From NCBI GenBank assembly GCA_008360955.1, contig LUCM01007702.1:62001-126000 (forward strand): DNA of 64,000 nucleotides, read 5' to 3'. Positions within the stretch are counted from its first letter, which is position 1, and each line of letters begins with the position of its first letter. Both the position numbers and the translations under genes were made by a program. Below are positions 23,030 through 35,353 of the stretch, piece by piece. The notes under the pieces are model-generated. The model was given only the letters and a program-made list of their open reading frames with translations, did no database searches and had not been told where the DNA came from. The stretch comes from Fasciolopsis buskii (taxonomy: Eukaryota > Platyhelminthes > Trematoda > Plagiorchiida > Fasciolidae).

Positions 23030-25300
23030 TGTGTCGTCGGCCGGTAGCTTCTAATACTGCGTACGTTCCTCCGCTTCTCTAAGGAAGAGTATCAGGTGCA
23101 GTATCAGATCCAGTTGATACGTTTTGTGTTCACCTGATAATCACTGTTTTAGCTCCGTGTATGTCGCCGCCAAATTCATGAAGTGCCTCTTCAAATTCAA
23201 CAAAATAATCACTATTAACCGCCTGTTTTCACAGTCGGTTCCAAGGTGAAAACACCGTATTTGTGAAGAACCTAGCCTCCACCTGAGGCTTTATGTGGCT
23301 GCGTTGCAGTCCCAAGCTGTCCCCTCTAGTGCCCCACTCTGATATAAAGTTGAACAGTTCCTCGCGTTTTATGCCTGAAAGACACCTCAATATTTTGATC
23401 CCCTCAAATAGATCACCGTGCGTGCGTCGACCGAGAATGAAAATGCCAAGGCTGTTAAGTCTTTCGTGCTTTTGGCCGGCTGTCCTCTTGGTGGCCAGCT
23501 TCCGTTTCTTCTCCAAGCAGTTTTTATGCTTTTCTGGACACGGCTCCCAGATTTGAGTGCCATAATCCAGGCGCGGTCGTATGATGATCGCTTGCAGGTA
23601 CCCAAAGACTTCCAGTTCCCAGCCGGATATCCTTGGCTAAGCCTACATATTCCCATCTGGCCTTAATTGCTACGCTTACACAGTTTGGTGACTTTGAAGT
23701 TTCTCGTAAAAATCACACAAGTCCTTGGCTTGAAAAACATTCTTAATATTACCCATTTTTCTATCCATGCACACCATAGAAGTCGGTCTTTGATTGACGG
23801 CCAGGTTCAGTGGAAAGTCCCACTCACACGACCAGGCATTGAATGACTGTCCTGCTCACTGTCTAAACCTGCTACTTTAACATCAGCAAAAAATTGACAC
23901 GGATTGCACATGCTCTTTGCTATTTCGTTGATGAATATGAGGAAGATTGTGGGTCCTAGGGTCGATCCATGGCGGACACAAATCAGAATGTCTGCGGGAG
24001 ACGTCGTTTACCCTCCAACCATAAATCTAGACGTCCCTCCCCTGAGAAAGCCGTTTACCCAAGTTTCAACCCCACTGTCATTCTTAGCGTTTTCATTTTG
24101 TGATCCAATTGATCACGGTCAACTAGATCGAACGTCTTGCTAAAGTACACGTAGCAGACTTCGACCCGGTGGCCCTTGACTAGGCGATTCATTACATTAT
24201 CTAGAAGGGGCAGTAGCTCTAAAGGGCAAGACTTTCTCGCTGTGCTGCTAACATAGCGCTTAGGTTCATTAGTTGCTGGCATGTCTGCTTTCTGAGGATT
24301 CTCTCCAGGCAATTAAACAAGATGCAAGTCAGACTCACCGGTCATTAGTTTTCCTGCCTGCGTCAAGGCTGGACTTTTTGCATTCCCACTACTGTGACAC
24401 TGTTCCATCCTTCAGTTATTCTCTCTCCTCTGAGTTCGGGGATACAGAGTCACATGACAGAGACTCCGGGGAATTCCACCTTTGGCCGAACGACAGTTAG
24501 GTGCAGTCCGTGCGGACTGGCAGCTTTAAACTTGTTTAGCCTGGTTAACTCTGTTGCAACCTATTCCTCTGTCACAAACAGTTCCGGAATTTCCGGGAGC
24601 TGGAAAGTTCCTGCTACTCCCAGGTTGGCGTGGGCTTCATTCGCTGGGCGGGAAGTACACTTGGACACTTCCGATAAGATTTGCATTTTTGGATTCAATC
24701 AACACTAGACTCAAGCCCGGTTGTTTTAGAGCATCGACGTAATCTATGATTTTTTTCTTAGAATGTCCATATGCGTAATATGCTTTGAGGGTTATTTTAA
24801 TGTTCCTTGCTAAATTACGCTCAAACAACTACCCTTGCTTTCGTCATAGCGCTTGCGCTGTACCGCTAGCTTGTCTGCAGCTTTCGCCCAACTGATGGGT
24901 AAAATGCACGTCATACGTTACATATCCCTCTTTCAAGCTCTTATTGCCCGCCACATTTTTGGGCTTCCCCGTGATAGCTAACGATTGCCTTTAATAACCA
25001 TATGAGGAACAAAATCCTCCATCGGCCTGATTAATCCTCCCCTAATGACTGCCTACCTTCCTTTTACGACTGGGCCTTTGTATTTTGGTAGCCAGGGTAT
25101 CGATGCCACAGCCCCCATTACTTCAGTGCCCACCCTACTATAACACCAAAAAGAGGCTCTAAATGGCTGCTTATTCGTCATCGAAAGCTCAGAATTAATT
25201 ACCACATGGTTGCTTCCGCCTAGGAGCTGCTGGTTTTTGATTGTCCTGTATTTCCTAGACACTTGGCGATCACCAAGTCGGGTAGCGAGGGGCACTGCGC
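23030..25300 (-). pseudogene. LINE C, CR1-like endonuclease end, linker and reverse transcriptase
   Basis: Minus strand, 5' to 3'. 25,210-25,160: LLGGSNHVVINSELSM, the end of a CR1 endonuclease (PLGxSDHVVL). 24,640-24,500: LPEIPELFVTEE and RLNKFKAASPHGLH, the linker (TEExVxxxLxxLxxxKAxGPDGLHP). 24,310-24,130: ADMPATNEPKRYV...RLVKGHRVEVCYVYFSKTFDLV, RT motif A in which the catalytic Asp is Tyr (VYFSK for LDFSK). 23,960-23,880: VRHGSTLGPTIFLIFINEIA, then FFADVKVA, motif C with one Asp of FADD deleted. 23,510-23,240: LNSLGIFILGRRTHGDLFEG, WGTRGDSLGLQRSHIK and FFTNTVFSPWNRL, the CR1 C-terminal tail. Frameshifts separate most blocks. Both catalytic motifs are damaged, so it cannot copy RNA. Confidence 0.8.
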
Positions 25301-26535
25301 TACTCCATGTCTACTTTCCCCTCCTATGTACCGGGTCAGGTCATGCAAAGGCGTTTAACTTAGGTCTGTCTCTTTGGGCTCCCCACTAGGCACTTCCGTT
25401 CTCCCATTTAATGTCCGGAGAGCTGAGTTCCCTTTATATTGCAAATTTCCTATTTTGGGATGACACTGCAAAAGACCCAGCAGGCTCTTTAAATGCACAC
25501 AATACTTACCGTCTTACTTAAAACCCTTACAAAACTTGAGGTTACTTGCACGTTCGCCGAGTTGTGAACGGCGACTCCCAATCGTGAGGTTCTGATGCAT
25601 AAATATGGCTGATCAGCCGCCTTGCCTACCGTTCATTCTATCTCGTTTGTTTCCCACACCCATTTTATCTGGCCTGTCGTTACGAATACATCGAATTCCG
25701 TAGCCCTAGTAGCTATTTCATTCTATTTTCCCTAACCGGTGCAACCGTTTGTGTACCATATCCATGGTCCAGTTGCAGGCGTTTCTTGCAGACTTAGTGT
25801 TTAAGGTGCTGATCTCGGACGCACTGTCTGAGGTAGCACCTGGATTTGTCCTGGGTTTGGCCCCTGAGACTGTCTTCGCCAGGTTCCAGGACTCACTCTG
25901 AGGAGACCGTTGGATTTTGCTCTAAGTCCTTCCAATATCTAAATAACCCCGGTTTACCCGGTCGTGTTAGGACTTCTGTTACAGTTCTATTTAGTATAGG
26001 GTTAGCTGCGACGTCTATCCAGCTTTTACCTCTGGTTAATTTGGCCTGGGAGGGCACTGCGACTGTATATATTTGTTCCGTTGCCGTGTTTGAACTACAG
26101 TTATCTGCCCTAAATGTTTCGGTTCCTTCTTCATAGCGTACAGTCGTAGGAGTTTTTGATTGGTTCTCTTTCTTGAGTTCTCAAGTCTGTGAATTTCTGT
26201 TTGCCATGGATTTAATGACCCCTGTTTTTGAGGTGGCACGGCTTCTGTCTGCATTGCAGAGCACCTGTCCTTGGAAGAACTAATTTAGGGCCGTTGAATC
26301 CGACCTTTGTAAATATCCGAGATACTACCTCAGGCTTGGCGCACGACCCAAGGTGTGTCGGATTTTCCGGTGTGACCAATACGTTCCCATTTGGATGTTG
26401 CATCACTGTGCCAGCTCGGAACAATAGAAGGTCTCGCTAGCACATAAGAGGAGATTCCATCAGGAGGAACCTTAGCTGTTCTACCGGTAGACCTCCCATA
26501 AACCCACTCGGCGCTATTTGACAACTCAAGCAGTG
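25301..26535 (-). other. Possible 5' part of LINE C (ORF1-like), otherwise unrecognised
   Basis: Two overlapping minus-strand open frames (26,424-26,212 and 26,254-26,036) read as one basic, Gln/Lys-rich product with a single frame change, and minus-strand frames continue toward LINE C. By position this could be ORF1 and endonuclease of LINE C. I see no zinc knuckle, RRM or endonuclease GDFN block, so the assignment is by context alone. Confidence 0.3.
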
Positions 26536-27169
26536 AGCTGCCCTACGGTGTGGACCAGGGCTGATAATACCCCCAAATTATTTTTTCACGAAATGAATTG
26601 GATAGTTGTTAACCAGTTGCTAGGTATAACAAATATATTAGAACCAAATGTAAAGTAACATTACTGCTTATTTTTTCTTTTTTGTTCGGGTAAACGAATA
26701 TCCCTAATATCTCTGGGTGAGTTTAGGCTGCCCCTTAGTAACTAGTATTGCTCATTGCTTTTGTACAGCAGTTCTTGCATTGTTCACTAGCAATTTCTAT
26801 TTATAAACAGTGCGCGAATTCTCGCGATTATTTAAATTATCAAAATGCGGCCTAAGATGCGTGGTTAAATATTGAAATAAATGGCCAATTTACATGAGAA
26901 ACGCGTTCGAAAGTTTATAGGCCTGTCTGACGGTGTTTGCTTCTTATATATTATGACGGTTTATATATGTATCTCGTTTGGACGCTATTCTTGCGGAATC
27001 TAAGACCTTCAAACCGGATGAAGGGTTTGGACCACGAAGTAGTCGCTTTTCCCGGATTTAATGTACTCATTTTAGTCGAAATGTTGAGAACACTGGACTT
27101 GACATCTAGCCAATGTTGTGATAAGTTTAAGTTTCGTGAATATGTTTAACACTCGTATCAAGTGCAATA
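26536..27169. other. No recognised gene
   Basis: AT-rich spacer before RTE copy 1. No open frame of note. Confidence 0.4.
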
Positions 27170-30055
27170 CAGCGAGTGTTGGAGAGCTTCAGACAGTATA
27201 GTGAGAGTCGCTTGTGCGCCATGAGACTGCAGGGAGAAGTCGGCGTCCGGAAGGATAGTAGTGTTAAGCGTAGTTTATTTGTTATCTCAGCATACGCTCT
27301 AATAGACTGCAGCACTGATATGGAGAAAGACGAGTTTTACGATAACCTCGTCACTCTTATTCGGAAGAGCAAACGCTCTGACATTGTAGTGGTATCAGGT
27401 AATTTTAATGCACAAGTTGGAGAACTTAGTGCATGCGTGGGCGATGCGCCTTGCCTTCTCAGCGAACAGAAAACGGAGAAAGACTTCTCCAATTCTGTGC
27501 AGACCATCTAATCATTTATTCCTATCTAGTACGAATTTCCGACACAAGTTCGCGTCCGACAGCGACGTGGCGTTCTCTAACGACAGGTACTTTGAACAGA
27601 TTGACCATATCGCATTAGCTACGTTGGCGCAGTTCTGTCCAGAACTGTAGATCATACGGACCACGTACGTCGAACTCGGACCATGCGTTAGTTTTAATGC
27701 GAATTTTGCTGCAGCTGAATGGCCATCGACGCAGGCCACAAAACCGATTGGCTGTCCAACGTCTGCCTGATTCGGCAGCTATGAGGAGAAACTGTTCTAG
27801 GAAATAAGAACTCCGACGAGGAGCGATGTAGACGAGCGTTGGGATCAAATTCAACAGGCTCTGCATTTGGCAGCAGATTTAGTCCGTGGTCCTAGATCTA
27901 GCGCTCATGAAAGACACTGGATCTCGCAAGGGTCTTTGTGTCTAATGGATGAAAAATGCCAGCTGCCTAACTACAAAGAGGTGAATAAGATACATCGAGA
28001 GTTGCAACGTCAGTTGACGATAAGCATTAAGAATGACCGTGACAACTGGTGGGTTAAGGTGGCCGAAGAGATGGAAGTGGTGTCCGCTTCAGGTTACACT
28101 GAAAGATTGTTTAAGCTTATACGCGCCAGCGGTGGGCGGCGAACTTCGGTTAGCGAAATCGTGTGCGATAGGAATGGAGGACTCATCCGTGGTAGACAAC
28201 AAAGGCTGAACCGTAGGGCAGAACATTTCAAGGATCAGTTTAACTGGCCATACGCTAATGTATTTAGTTCAACTTCTGCGGCCGTGAAGTGGAAGTGGAG
28301 TCGAATATTCGGCTTCTGAGGAGGAGAAAAAGCAGTCCGGTCCCAACGCCTCCCAGTTCTTTCAAATTTGGGTTGAGGACACTGAATGAGAAATCACTTT
28401 GGGACGAGGACCGTATAGCGTTACCTTGCGGTGAATCACTGATTTATATCATCTCATAGGTTACGTGGATGATTGTAGGATTGGTTTAATCCCGATAAGT
28501 TTATTAAGGTGTTAGCTGTCGTTAATTGCTGCACCGAGAGTTTTAAACACGGATTCGCAGAGTAAGTGATCCGGACAACAGGCCGGATTTCGGCAGTCGA
28601 GGTTGCATTGACCCCAAATAATATCAAACTCTTCGACAGCAATACCGAAACGCGCCACATTCACGCACCGCCGCCCACGATCGTGTCTTCTGGACTTGAA
28701 AGGGTGCTTTCGACTCCTGGAATGAACCGCACTTAACTCAGTGCTCCCACCGGAAGGGTAATGCCAACGAAGTTTGTGAACCGTTGGCGAAGCATTGTAA
28801 TCTCGCAAATACGCCATGTCGCGGTGTGAAGGGTATACGGTGAACTGTCACGTTCATTTGAAACAACTAGTGGCGTTCGACAAGGGTGGTCTCATCTCCC
28901 CTATTCTTGTTCAACTTCATATGGAACGAGGTGAATGAAGATGCTTTAGGAGTCTCCGGGATGTAGGATGGAACTGGGAAATGGAGAGAAGCTGTGGCGA
29001 CCTAGTTACGCAAACGACGTCGTGTGCCTCGTTCGAGTCGCGGAACCATGCACAACGGGCACTAGATACGACTGTCGAAGATCGGCTTGCTCGTTTGGCA
29101 TGGCTTTGCGACCTTCAACAGTGCAAAGTGCTGTTGCAAGGACTGGACGACAGTAAAAAGCGCTAAACTTGATACTCGGATTGAGAGTAAGCTGAACGAT
29201 TGTGGACCGTTTCAACCTACCTGGTAGCTACGTTTCTAACGATGGTAGCTCGGGCATTGAGGAAGTATGGCGTATATCCAAGGCTCGGGCAGCTTACGCT
29301 GGATTGGAAGCACTTGTGGCGTTGGCCCTGATATCTTACTGAAGTTGAAAAGGTCTGTACTGTTGCTGCGCGGTGCGTTTAGTTCTTGTTATACGGTTGC
29401 GAGACGTGGAGTATGCGTGTGGGCGAATGTTCGCCGGTTGAGTTTCGACAACCGATGTTTACGTAAGTATGGCAGGATTGGATGGAGTGCTGGGTGAGTA
29501 ATAATTGAGTTAGGAAATCTGGTATCCCACACTTCTGAGAATACGCTGTTCAACGTATGAAACACTTAGTCAGACGACGTTGGTTGGGTACGTGTTGCGC
29601 AATATGACAAACACCTCCGTCACCATATCCGTCCTAATTTGTGTCCTCCCTAAGGGAATGGAAGAAGCCATGTGAGGCCCCCAAAAGACACGCTGCAACG
29701 GGGATGAGAAAAATGTACAGCGAAGTTAGTAAAGTAGAGTGTCTCAAGAAGCCTTCGTGCTGGGGTCCGAAACTCATTGACTTGCGGCTGGAGACCATGA
29801 AGGATATGGCAGTGAACCGTGGAAAAAAAAAAAAAACGTGCGATCTGCCTGTCATTTTCTACGACATCAGCAGGTTGAAACACGTGCGTTTGTACAGTTA
29901 GACTGTGTTCCATGTGGTTCTGTCTGCGGCAGTATCTTATCTTTTTCGGCCTGTGGTTAGTCCACTCCTGTCCCGTGGATAGTCCACTTCTTTGTTTATA
30001 TAAACGGTAACTCTGGGGAACAGCAAGCGGTCAGTGGAGGCTTGCTGCCTCGTTT
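27170..30055 (+). pseudogene. RTE-like LINE, copy 1 (endonuclease, linker, RT, 3' tail)
   Basis: Endonuclease: frame 27,176-27,511 has MRLQGEVGVRKDSS, VISAYAL, EFYDNLVTLIRKSK, DIVVVSGNFNAQVG; the catalytic GDFNA reads GNFNA. Then FEQIDHIAL and RWRSSVQNCRSY...NSDHALV in shifted frames. Linker: 27,867-28,319 is open for 150 codons (HERHWISQGSL, NYKEVNKIHRELQRQL, NDRDNWW, VVSASGYTERLFKLIRASGG, RRAEHFKDQFNWPYAN). RT: GVRQG, GGLISPIL, MELGNGEKL and SYANDVVCL (29,007-29,018), where YADD reads YAND; then CKVLLQ, VDRFN, SNDGS, YGCETWSMRVGE, RRRWLGT, REWKKPCEAP. A run of 14 A lies at 29,823. The 3' tail box (TAACTCTGGGGAA, then GCGGTCAGT, TTTAACGCTGA) lies at 30,006-30,055 and recurs at 41,304 and 61,561. 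The copy is 5'-truncated and stopped many times. Confidence 0.85.
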
Positions 30056-31091
30056 AACGCTGAGCGATGGTGCTGATGATGAGAGAAAATCTGAAAAGAT
30101 ACAGTGAAGGATTCAATGCGGACAACCCAGGAAGCCAGGAATTAAAACTAGCAGTCTGTATTTTGCTGAATGAATCCAGTGAGTCTCGTATTGCACGGTC
30201 TTTCCTATTTGTTATTCATATCATTTATGCGGGTTCATTAGTGGACCGAGATACTACTGACTATCAACGCCCTTGTGCACACTTTCAATGTATTTTTCAC
30301 TGCGAAGCCCACATTTCATACTTAGGTAGGACCAGCGGTGGTTAATCGTCAAATATCCGTCCAAGATTTTCCCTCACCTACACCACGCCGTGCTGTAATA
30401 ACGTAACTGACGGCTTGGCGCGAAAATGTTCCAAATCGGTAAGATGGCAGCTGGATCGTTTGGTCTCACATTGTAATGCTCGAACGGTCTGTTTATTTGC
30501 ATTAACTCTCACTTAGCACTTCAATGATTCTCAGTTATTGCTACTTCAGAAGCAAAACTGGTGTTTAAAACGTCGAGAAAAAAATGTTGTTTGGTAAATG
30601 ATGACGTAAAATATTAAATTCGATTCACTTATTCTGTGGTTTCATTATTTTCACGTAGCCAGGGTGGGAGAGGAAGGACTATGGTCCGTTCATGGTTGCC
30701 GCGAAAACTTTTCTTCTGCAGGGCGATTCGCGATATTTGTATGCATTTTATATGATTTATCGTGTCGAGCGAAATAATGGTGGATCGTTGAAAAACAGGA
30801 AAGTGTCGATCGTGATGGCTAGGAGAAGATGCGTGAAGCCGTTTAATTTTATGTTCGAAACTGCTATTTTGGCGCTTCAACTGGGCACAAATTGTGAAAC
30901 TTCGAAATCCCTGAAGGGGTATTGTTATGGTCAATGACCAATCCAAGGTTTTTGGAGCCGCAGATTTCATTCCTGCTATTAGTAATTTTCTAAAAGAATC
31001 TGTTCCTTTCTTAATATTTCGAAATCGACGTTATTTTAAATATCGCGCGGTTGAATATTTTTGAATGTCCGAGAAATGATTCGTAAAACTG
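30056..31091. other. No recognised gene
   Basis: AT-rich spacer between RTE copies 1 and 2. Frames 30,067-30,345 plus and 30,629-30,970 minus are open but match nothing I know. Confidence 0.4.
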
Positions 31092-33982
31092 TCACAACGA
31101 GACTACACTTGACCGTTGAGTGACGGCTTGCGTGCCGCCATGATCAACGAGCTATACAGGCATGGCTTATCTCAAGCCGAAGATCCAACATGCCCTCGAA
31201 GGTCGAATGGGTAGAGGCTTGACGAAGTAGGTCTCCTGGTCCTCCAGTTTGATCGGGTTTGATCTGAGTAAGCCAGCCTCAGTCGTAAAAACGAGTGGAA
31301 GACGATTTGATCCAAGTAGCATGGCGCCCATCAGCTGTACCCCGCGTGGCCTTGCGGTCAGGTTCTTGTCAAGAAACCTAAAGCTTCATTGTTGAGAACT
31401 GTACTAATCTTCTTCTGCTTGCGGGACTCGCTAGCAGTACCGTGCGGGCCATTAATCCCAATTGAGTTACACGCCGTACAAATAATTCCATAACTGCATC
31501 GTTTGTCTCGCAGGCTTAGACATCAGAACTCGCTTGCCCATTGCATCGAGCGGAGTTGGGCTGGAGTAGTTGATAATTAATGCTACTGCTCACAGTCCTC
31601 TTCTTTTATTAACCTGTCTCTTCTGTCTCCAAACCCAATCTGTTTGCCCCTTCTGCCTACCCATAGTAATTCTCCATTGATAACACGCCGATACTCGCAT
31701 CGGTTTATTGTCAGTAGGTGTATAGGTGGTTTTCAGGTCTGTTGCAAAAAGCTCACATTTCTTTTCAAGGCCTCGTCAAGCCTCTGAATCTGGTTCCTTC
31801 AATGTGCGCACTTTGATGGCAGGCTGGCCAACAGGCGTGTTTGGCTCTGACATGGGCTCACTTTCCGATTTGATAGCTGCGTGAGTGAATACGATTCAGG
31901 ATTCGAGTAGAGTATTTCGATAACTGCGCCAAACGTCCTCGTCCAGATATTTTCTTTCGCACTTCAAGCGAGACGAAGCAGCTCGAAGCTGTAGGTCAAG
32001 GTGTGTAGAATAGTCTGAGTTGACGAAGGCTGAGCAGCCCGTTCAGTTGGATCCCAGTCAACAGTCGATTGTTTCGGGCTGAGACTGCAGGGATAAGTCG
32101 GCATCCGGAAGGATTAGTAGTGTAAGCGTAGTTTCATTTGTTATCTCCGGCATACGCTCTAACAGACTGCAGCAACTGATAATGAGGAAAGACACGTTTT
32201 ACGATAACCTGCGTCCACGCTTATTCTGGAAGAAGCAAACGCTGTGACATTGTAGTGGTAGCAGGTGGATTTGATGCCAATTGGCAAATCTGAGTGCTAT
32301 CGAGTCCTGTTTAGTCGGGCGATGCGCCTTGCCTGCTCCGGCAAACAACAAGGAAGAAAGACTTCTCCAATTTTGTGCAGATAGACATTTATTCTTATCT
32401 AGTACAATTTCCGACACAGTCGGCGTCGCACAGCACGATGGCGTTCTAAACTCGACAGGTTCACTGAGTCCAGATTGACCATAGCGCCAGTTACGTACGT
32501 TGGCGCAGTTCTGTCCAGAACTGTAGATCCATCACTGGACCACGTACGTCGAATCGGGACCATGCGTTAAGTTTTAATGCGGATTTTTTGCTGCAAGTCG
32601 AATGCCATTCGACCGCAGCACACACGATGCTGGCTGTCGACGTTTGTCTTGATTCGGCTGTTCGCAACAGCATGCGAACAAGAAACTGTCCGAGGAACTA
32701 AGAAACTGCGACCATAGTCCAATGTATAACGATCAGTGGATCTAATTAAACAGGCTATGCATTTTCGCAGCGAATTTCGCCTTGCGGTGCCAGCACTAGT
32801 ATTCATGTCCCCCCAAAAACCACTGGATCTCGCGAAGCATCGCTGAGTCTGATGGAGAAAAAAAACGGCGAGCTGCCTAAATCGAGGAATGAATAAGATG
32901 CATCGAGAGTTGCCAGCGACAGTTGACGATAAGCCTTGAGAATGACCGTGACAACCCTGGTGGGTTAAGGTGGCGAAGATGAGGGAGAGTGGTGTCCGCT
33001 CAGTACAGTGAAGACTGTTTAAGCTTATTACCGCGCCGCACGGTGGGCGTGCGCAACTCGGTTAGTGAGTCGTCGTGCGATAGGGATGGGGGTCTCCATC
33101 CATTGTAGACAGGAAAAAAAAAGAAACCCCCTTTGGGACCGTTGGGCAGAACATCCAAGGATCATTTAACTGGCCATACGCTATCGTCGAATCTAGTCCG
33201 ATCGCCGAGCTGTGAATCCTTGGGATGTGTAACTTTTGGTTCCCCAAGGAAAGTGAGTGGAGTCCTATATATCATCGGCTCTGAGGAGGCGGAAAAGGCA
33301 GTCGGTTCCCGACGAACTTCCCCAGTTCTTCAATGGTGAGAAGGGCTGGTGAAATCACTTTTCTCTTTGCTTCTTCTGATATTGGAACGAGGAAGCGTTC
33401 CCCTCCGCTATTCGTAGGGTGAGTCACTGCACTAACCCATCTCAAAGAAGGGTACACGGAGTGACTGCAGCAATCATCGGGATTTGTTTAACTCTGAAGT
33501 TACTAAGGTGTGTAGCTTCGATAATGCTGGCGCCGTTTGACAGGGATTTCGCGAGAGTAATACCGCGAACAACAGGCCGGATTTCGGTCCAGGTCGGAAG
33601 GTTGGTCATTGACCAATAATTCACTCTTCCGAACAGATACTCGAAACGCGCCACACGCACCCGCCGCCCTAACGCATCGTATAGTCTTCCTGACTTGAAA
33701 GGTGCTTTCGACTCGTGGCAATTCGAACCGGCACTACCTCAGTGCTGCTCCACCGGAAGGGTATCCAACGGACGTTTGGTGAACCTGTGTGCGAGCGATT
33801 GTCACCGCATACCAGGTCGCGTGAGGGTAACGGTGAACTGGTTACGTTCATTGAAACAACTAGTGCGTTCGAAACAAGGGTGTCTCATCTCCCATTCTTG
33901 TTCAAACCATTCTCATGGACGAAGGTGATGGAAGATTGCTTAGGGGTTCTGCCGGAGTAGGATGTTGGAACTGGAAATGGAG
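31092..33982 (+). pseudogene. RTE-like LINE, copy 2 (5'-complete, cut by assembly gap)
   Basis: The element starts at a box shared with copies 3 and 5 (CTGTCACAACGAGACTACAC at 31,094). About 680 bases of apparent 5' UTR follow. Near 31,800 the endonuclease begins (FNVRTLMQAGQQA in local frame), continuing as RLQG.VG, VISG/AYAL and a GGFDA block in place of GDFNA at about 32,268. Linker words (HWIS, KMHREL, NDRDN, WVK) and RT words (GCRMLELEMEN region) can be followed to the gap, which cuts the copy just before the YADD motif. Single-base insertions occur roughly every 10-20 bases compared with copies 1 and 3, so no frame survives for long. This error pattern looks technical (see findings). 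The underlying copy may be young. Confidence 0.8.
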
Positions 33983-34007
33983 NNNNNNNNNNNNNNNNNN
34001 NNNNNNN
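33983..34007. other. Assembly gap of 25 N
   Basis: Exactly 25 undetermined bases interrupt RTE copy 2. After the gap the sequence is not RTE, so the join is not continuous with the element. A fixed 25-N spacer is a convention of some long-read gap-filling tools for gaps that were entered but not closed; that reading is established practice plus inference. Confidence 0.95.
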
Positions 34008-34479
34008 AAAAAAGAGAGAGATGAAGAAACCTTGTGTTCCCACAACAGAATGCTCACAAAAGAACTGTTTGTAAACCAAACAGAATTGCATTGAAGTGCA
34101 GTCATCACGTCCCGGTGGAATAGCCGGCTTTGCAAATCCCTGCGCTACGTCCGGCGAAGTAGCTGGCCATTCGCACTTGCTCCATTGCTTTTGCTCACAT
34201 GTGGAAAATTTGTGGCTTGATATTTACTTCTGATGATTTTATGTGGAAGTAATCCGAATTTGCGATAAGTTAAAACCCGTGAAACGTATACTGAATGGAA
34301 ATAGCTCTGCCAATCTAGTTGCTAGGGCGTTCGTATTATCAAGTATTCGCAATAAACATTTTCGCAATGCATGCGAGAATTTTCAATACATATTTATCGT
34401 TCGCTGAGCCGGGAAAAAGTGGGCCGCCACAGTTTTTAAGCCCTGCTGCCACCCCGCCCTAAAGAGAGCATAACGTTCG
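34008..34479. other. No recognised gene
   Basis: Post-gap DNA, AT-rich, with a short purine-rich start (AAAAAAGAGAGAGATGAAG). No match to the RTE element or to known motifs. Confidence 0.4.
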
Positions 34480-35190
34480 ACTTGCAGGTGTGGCTCACTG
34501 GTGCAAACCATGGTTATTATCCTACGAAACTCGAGCGGTGGGAAGAAAATTGGGCAATGCCGATAAATTTCGGCCAAATGCAAACACATCACAGGTTGGG
34601 TGCAAAGCCTAGTGACATGCTACACACTTTTGGTGCGGATGATCTACAGTCGGTGGACACTGAAAGAGACTTGGGGTCACGGTCATTGAAAACATTGACC
34701 CAAACCGGCAAAGCTTGTTACATTCTACAGATTGTATCTATACGCCTGCTCGTTCGATTCGACAGTCTCCATCGCGGCCTCAGTAAGCCTGTATACTTCC
34801 CATGTGGTGTCGCGGCTCGAATATAGTGCACCGGAATTTTTTCCGTAACACGCAACCACTGAAGTGGGACTCTTGAAGCCATGTGCACGGTATGCAACTT
34901 GCGGGCTTAGTTATGAATTCTTGTTGGATATCCAGCTATCGAGGGTCGGTTACGACTGCTTGAACTGTATCCTGTTTGGATATCGAGACTCCGTGGGGAA
35001 CTAATCTCCAACGTGGAAGATTCTTCAAGCGAGATGGGGCCAGATTAAGCAATGTTCCCGTTACAACGACTGTGATCGGATCTCATTGCACCGGAAGATC
35101 GAATCTGTGGGTCTTCCTCTTGTGTCCGTCTCTCCAGAATGGTGCAACTACCTTATGGAACTCCCTCTCCGCATACTAAGTGGCCACATG
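34480..35190 (+). pseudogene. CR1-like LINE fragment, C-terminal part of reverse transcriptase ORF
   Basis: Frame 34,482-34,826 reads LERWEENWAMPINFGQMQTH, HRLGAKP, HTFGADDLQSVDTERDLGS and FDSLHRGLSKPVYFP. This follows the CR1 region after the YADD motif (LxxWxxxWxLpxNxxKCxxLrxG, then LxxVxxExDLGV). Two later blocks in shifted frames fit the CR1 tail: LLELYPVWISR at about 34,960 and NGATTLWNSLSAY at about 35,140 (FFxxRVVxLWNSLP). The catalytic domain itself is absent. It lies between the assembly gap and RTE copy 3 and is not the same family as the RTE copies. Confidence 0.65.
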
Positions 35191-35353
35191 AATGACGAAA
35201 CTTGGTTTTTAACAACGTCCTCTAACGCAACACTTCTAATGCACGGTGGCAGCTCGCGGAAATATGTGGACGAGATGCTCTCGGAGTGTTTGCGGTGAGG
35301 GTCATTCAGAGGGCGACCACTTCTTAATTCGAAGACGAAAAAATCCGCAGGCT
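35191..35353. other. Short spacer
   Basis: Join between the CR1-like tail and the 5' end of RTE copy 3; no feature seen. Confidence 0.4.
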
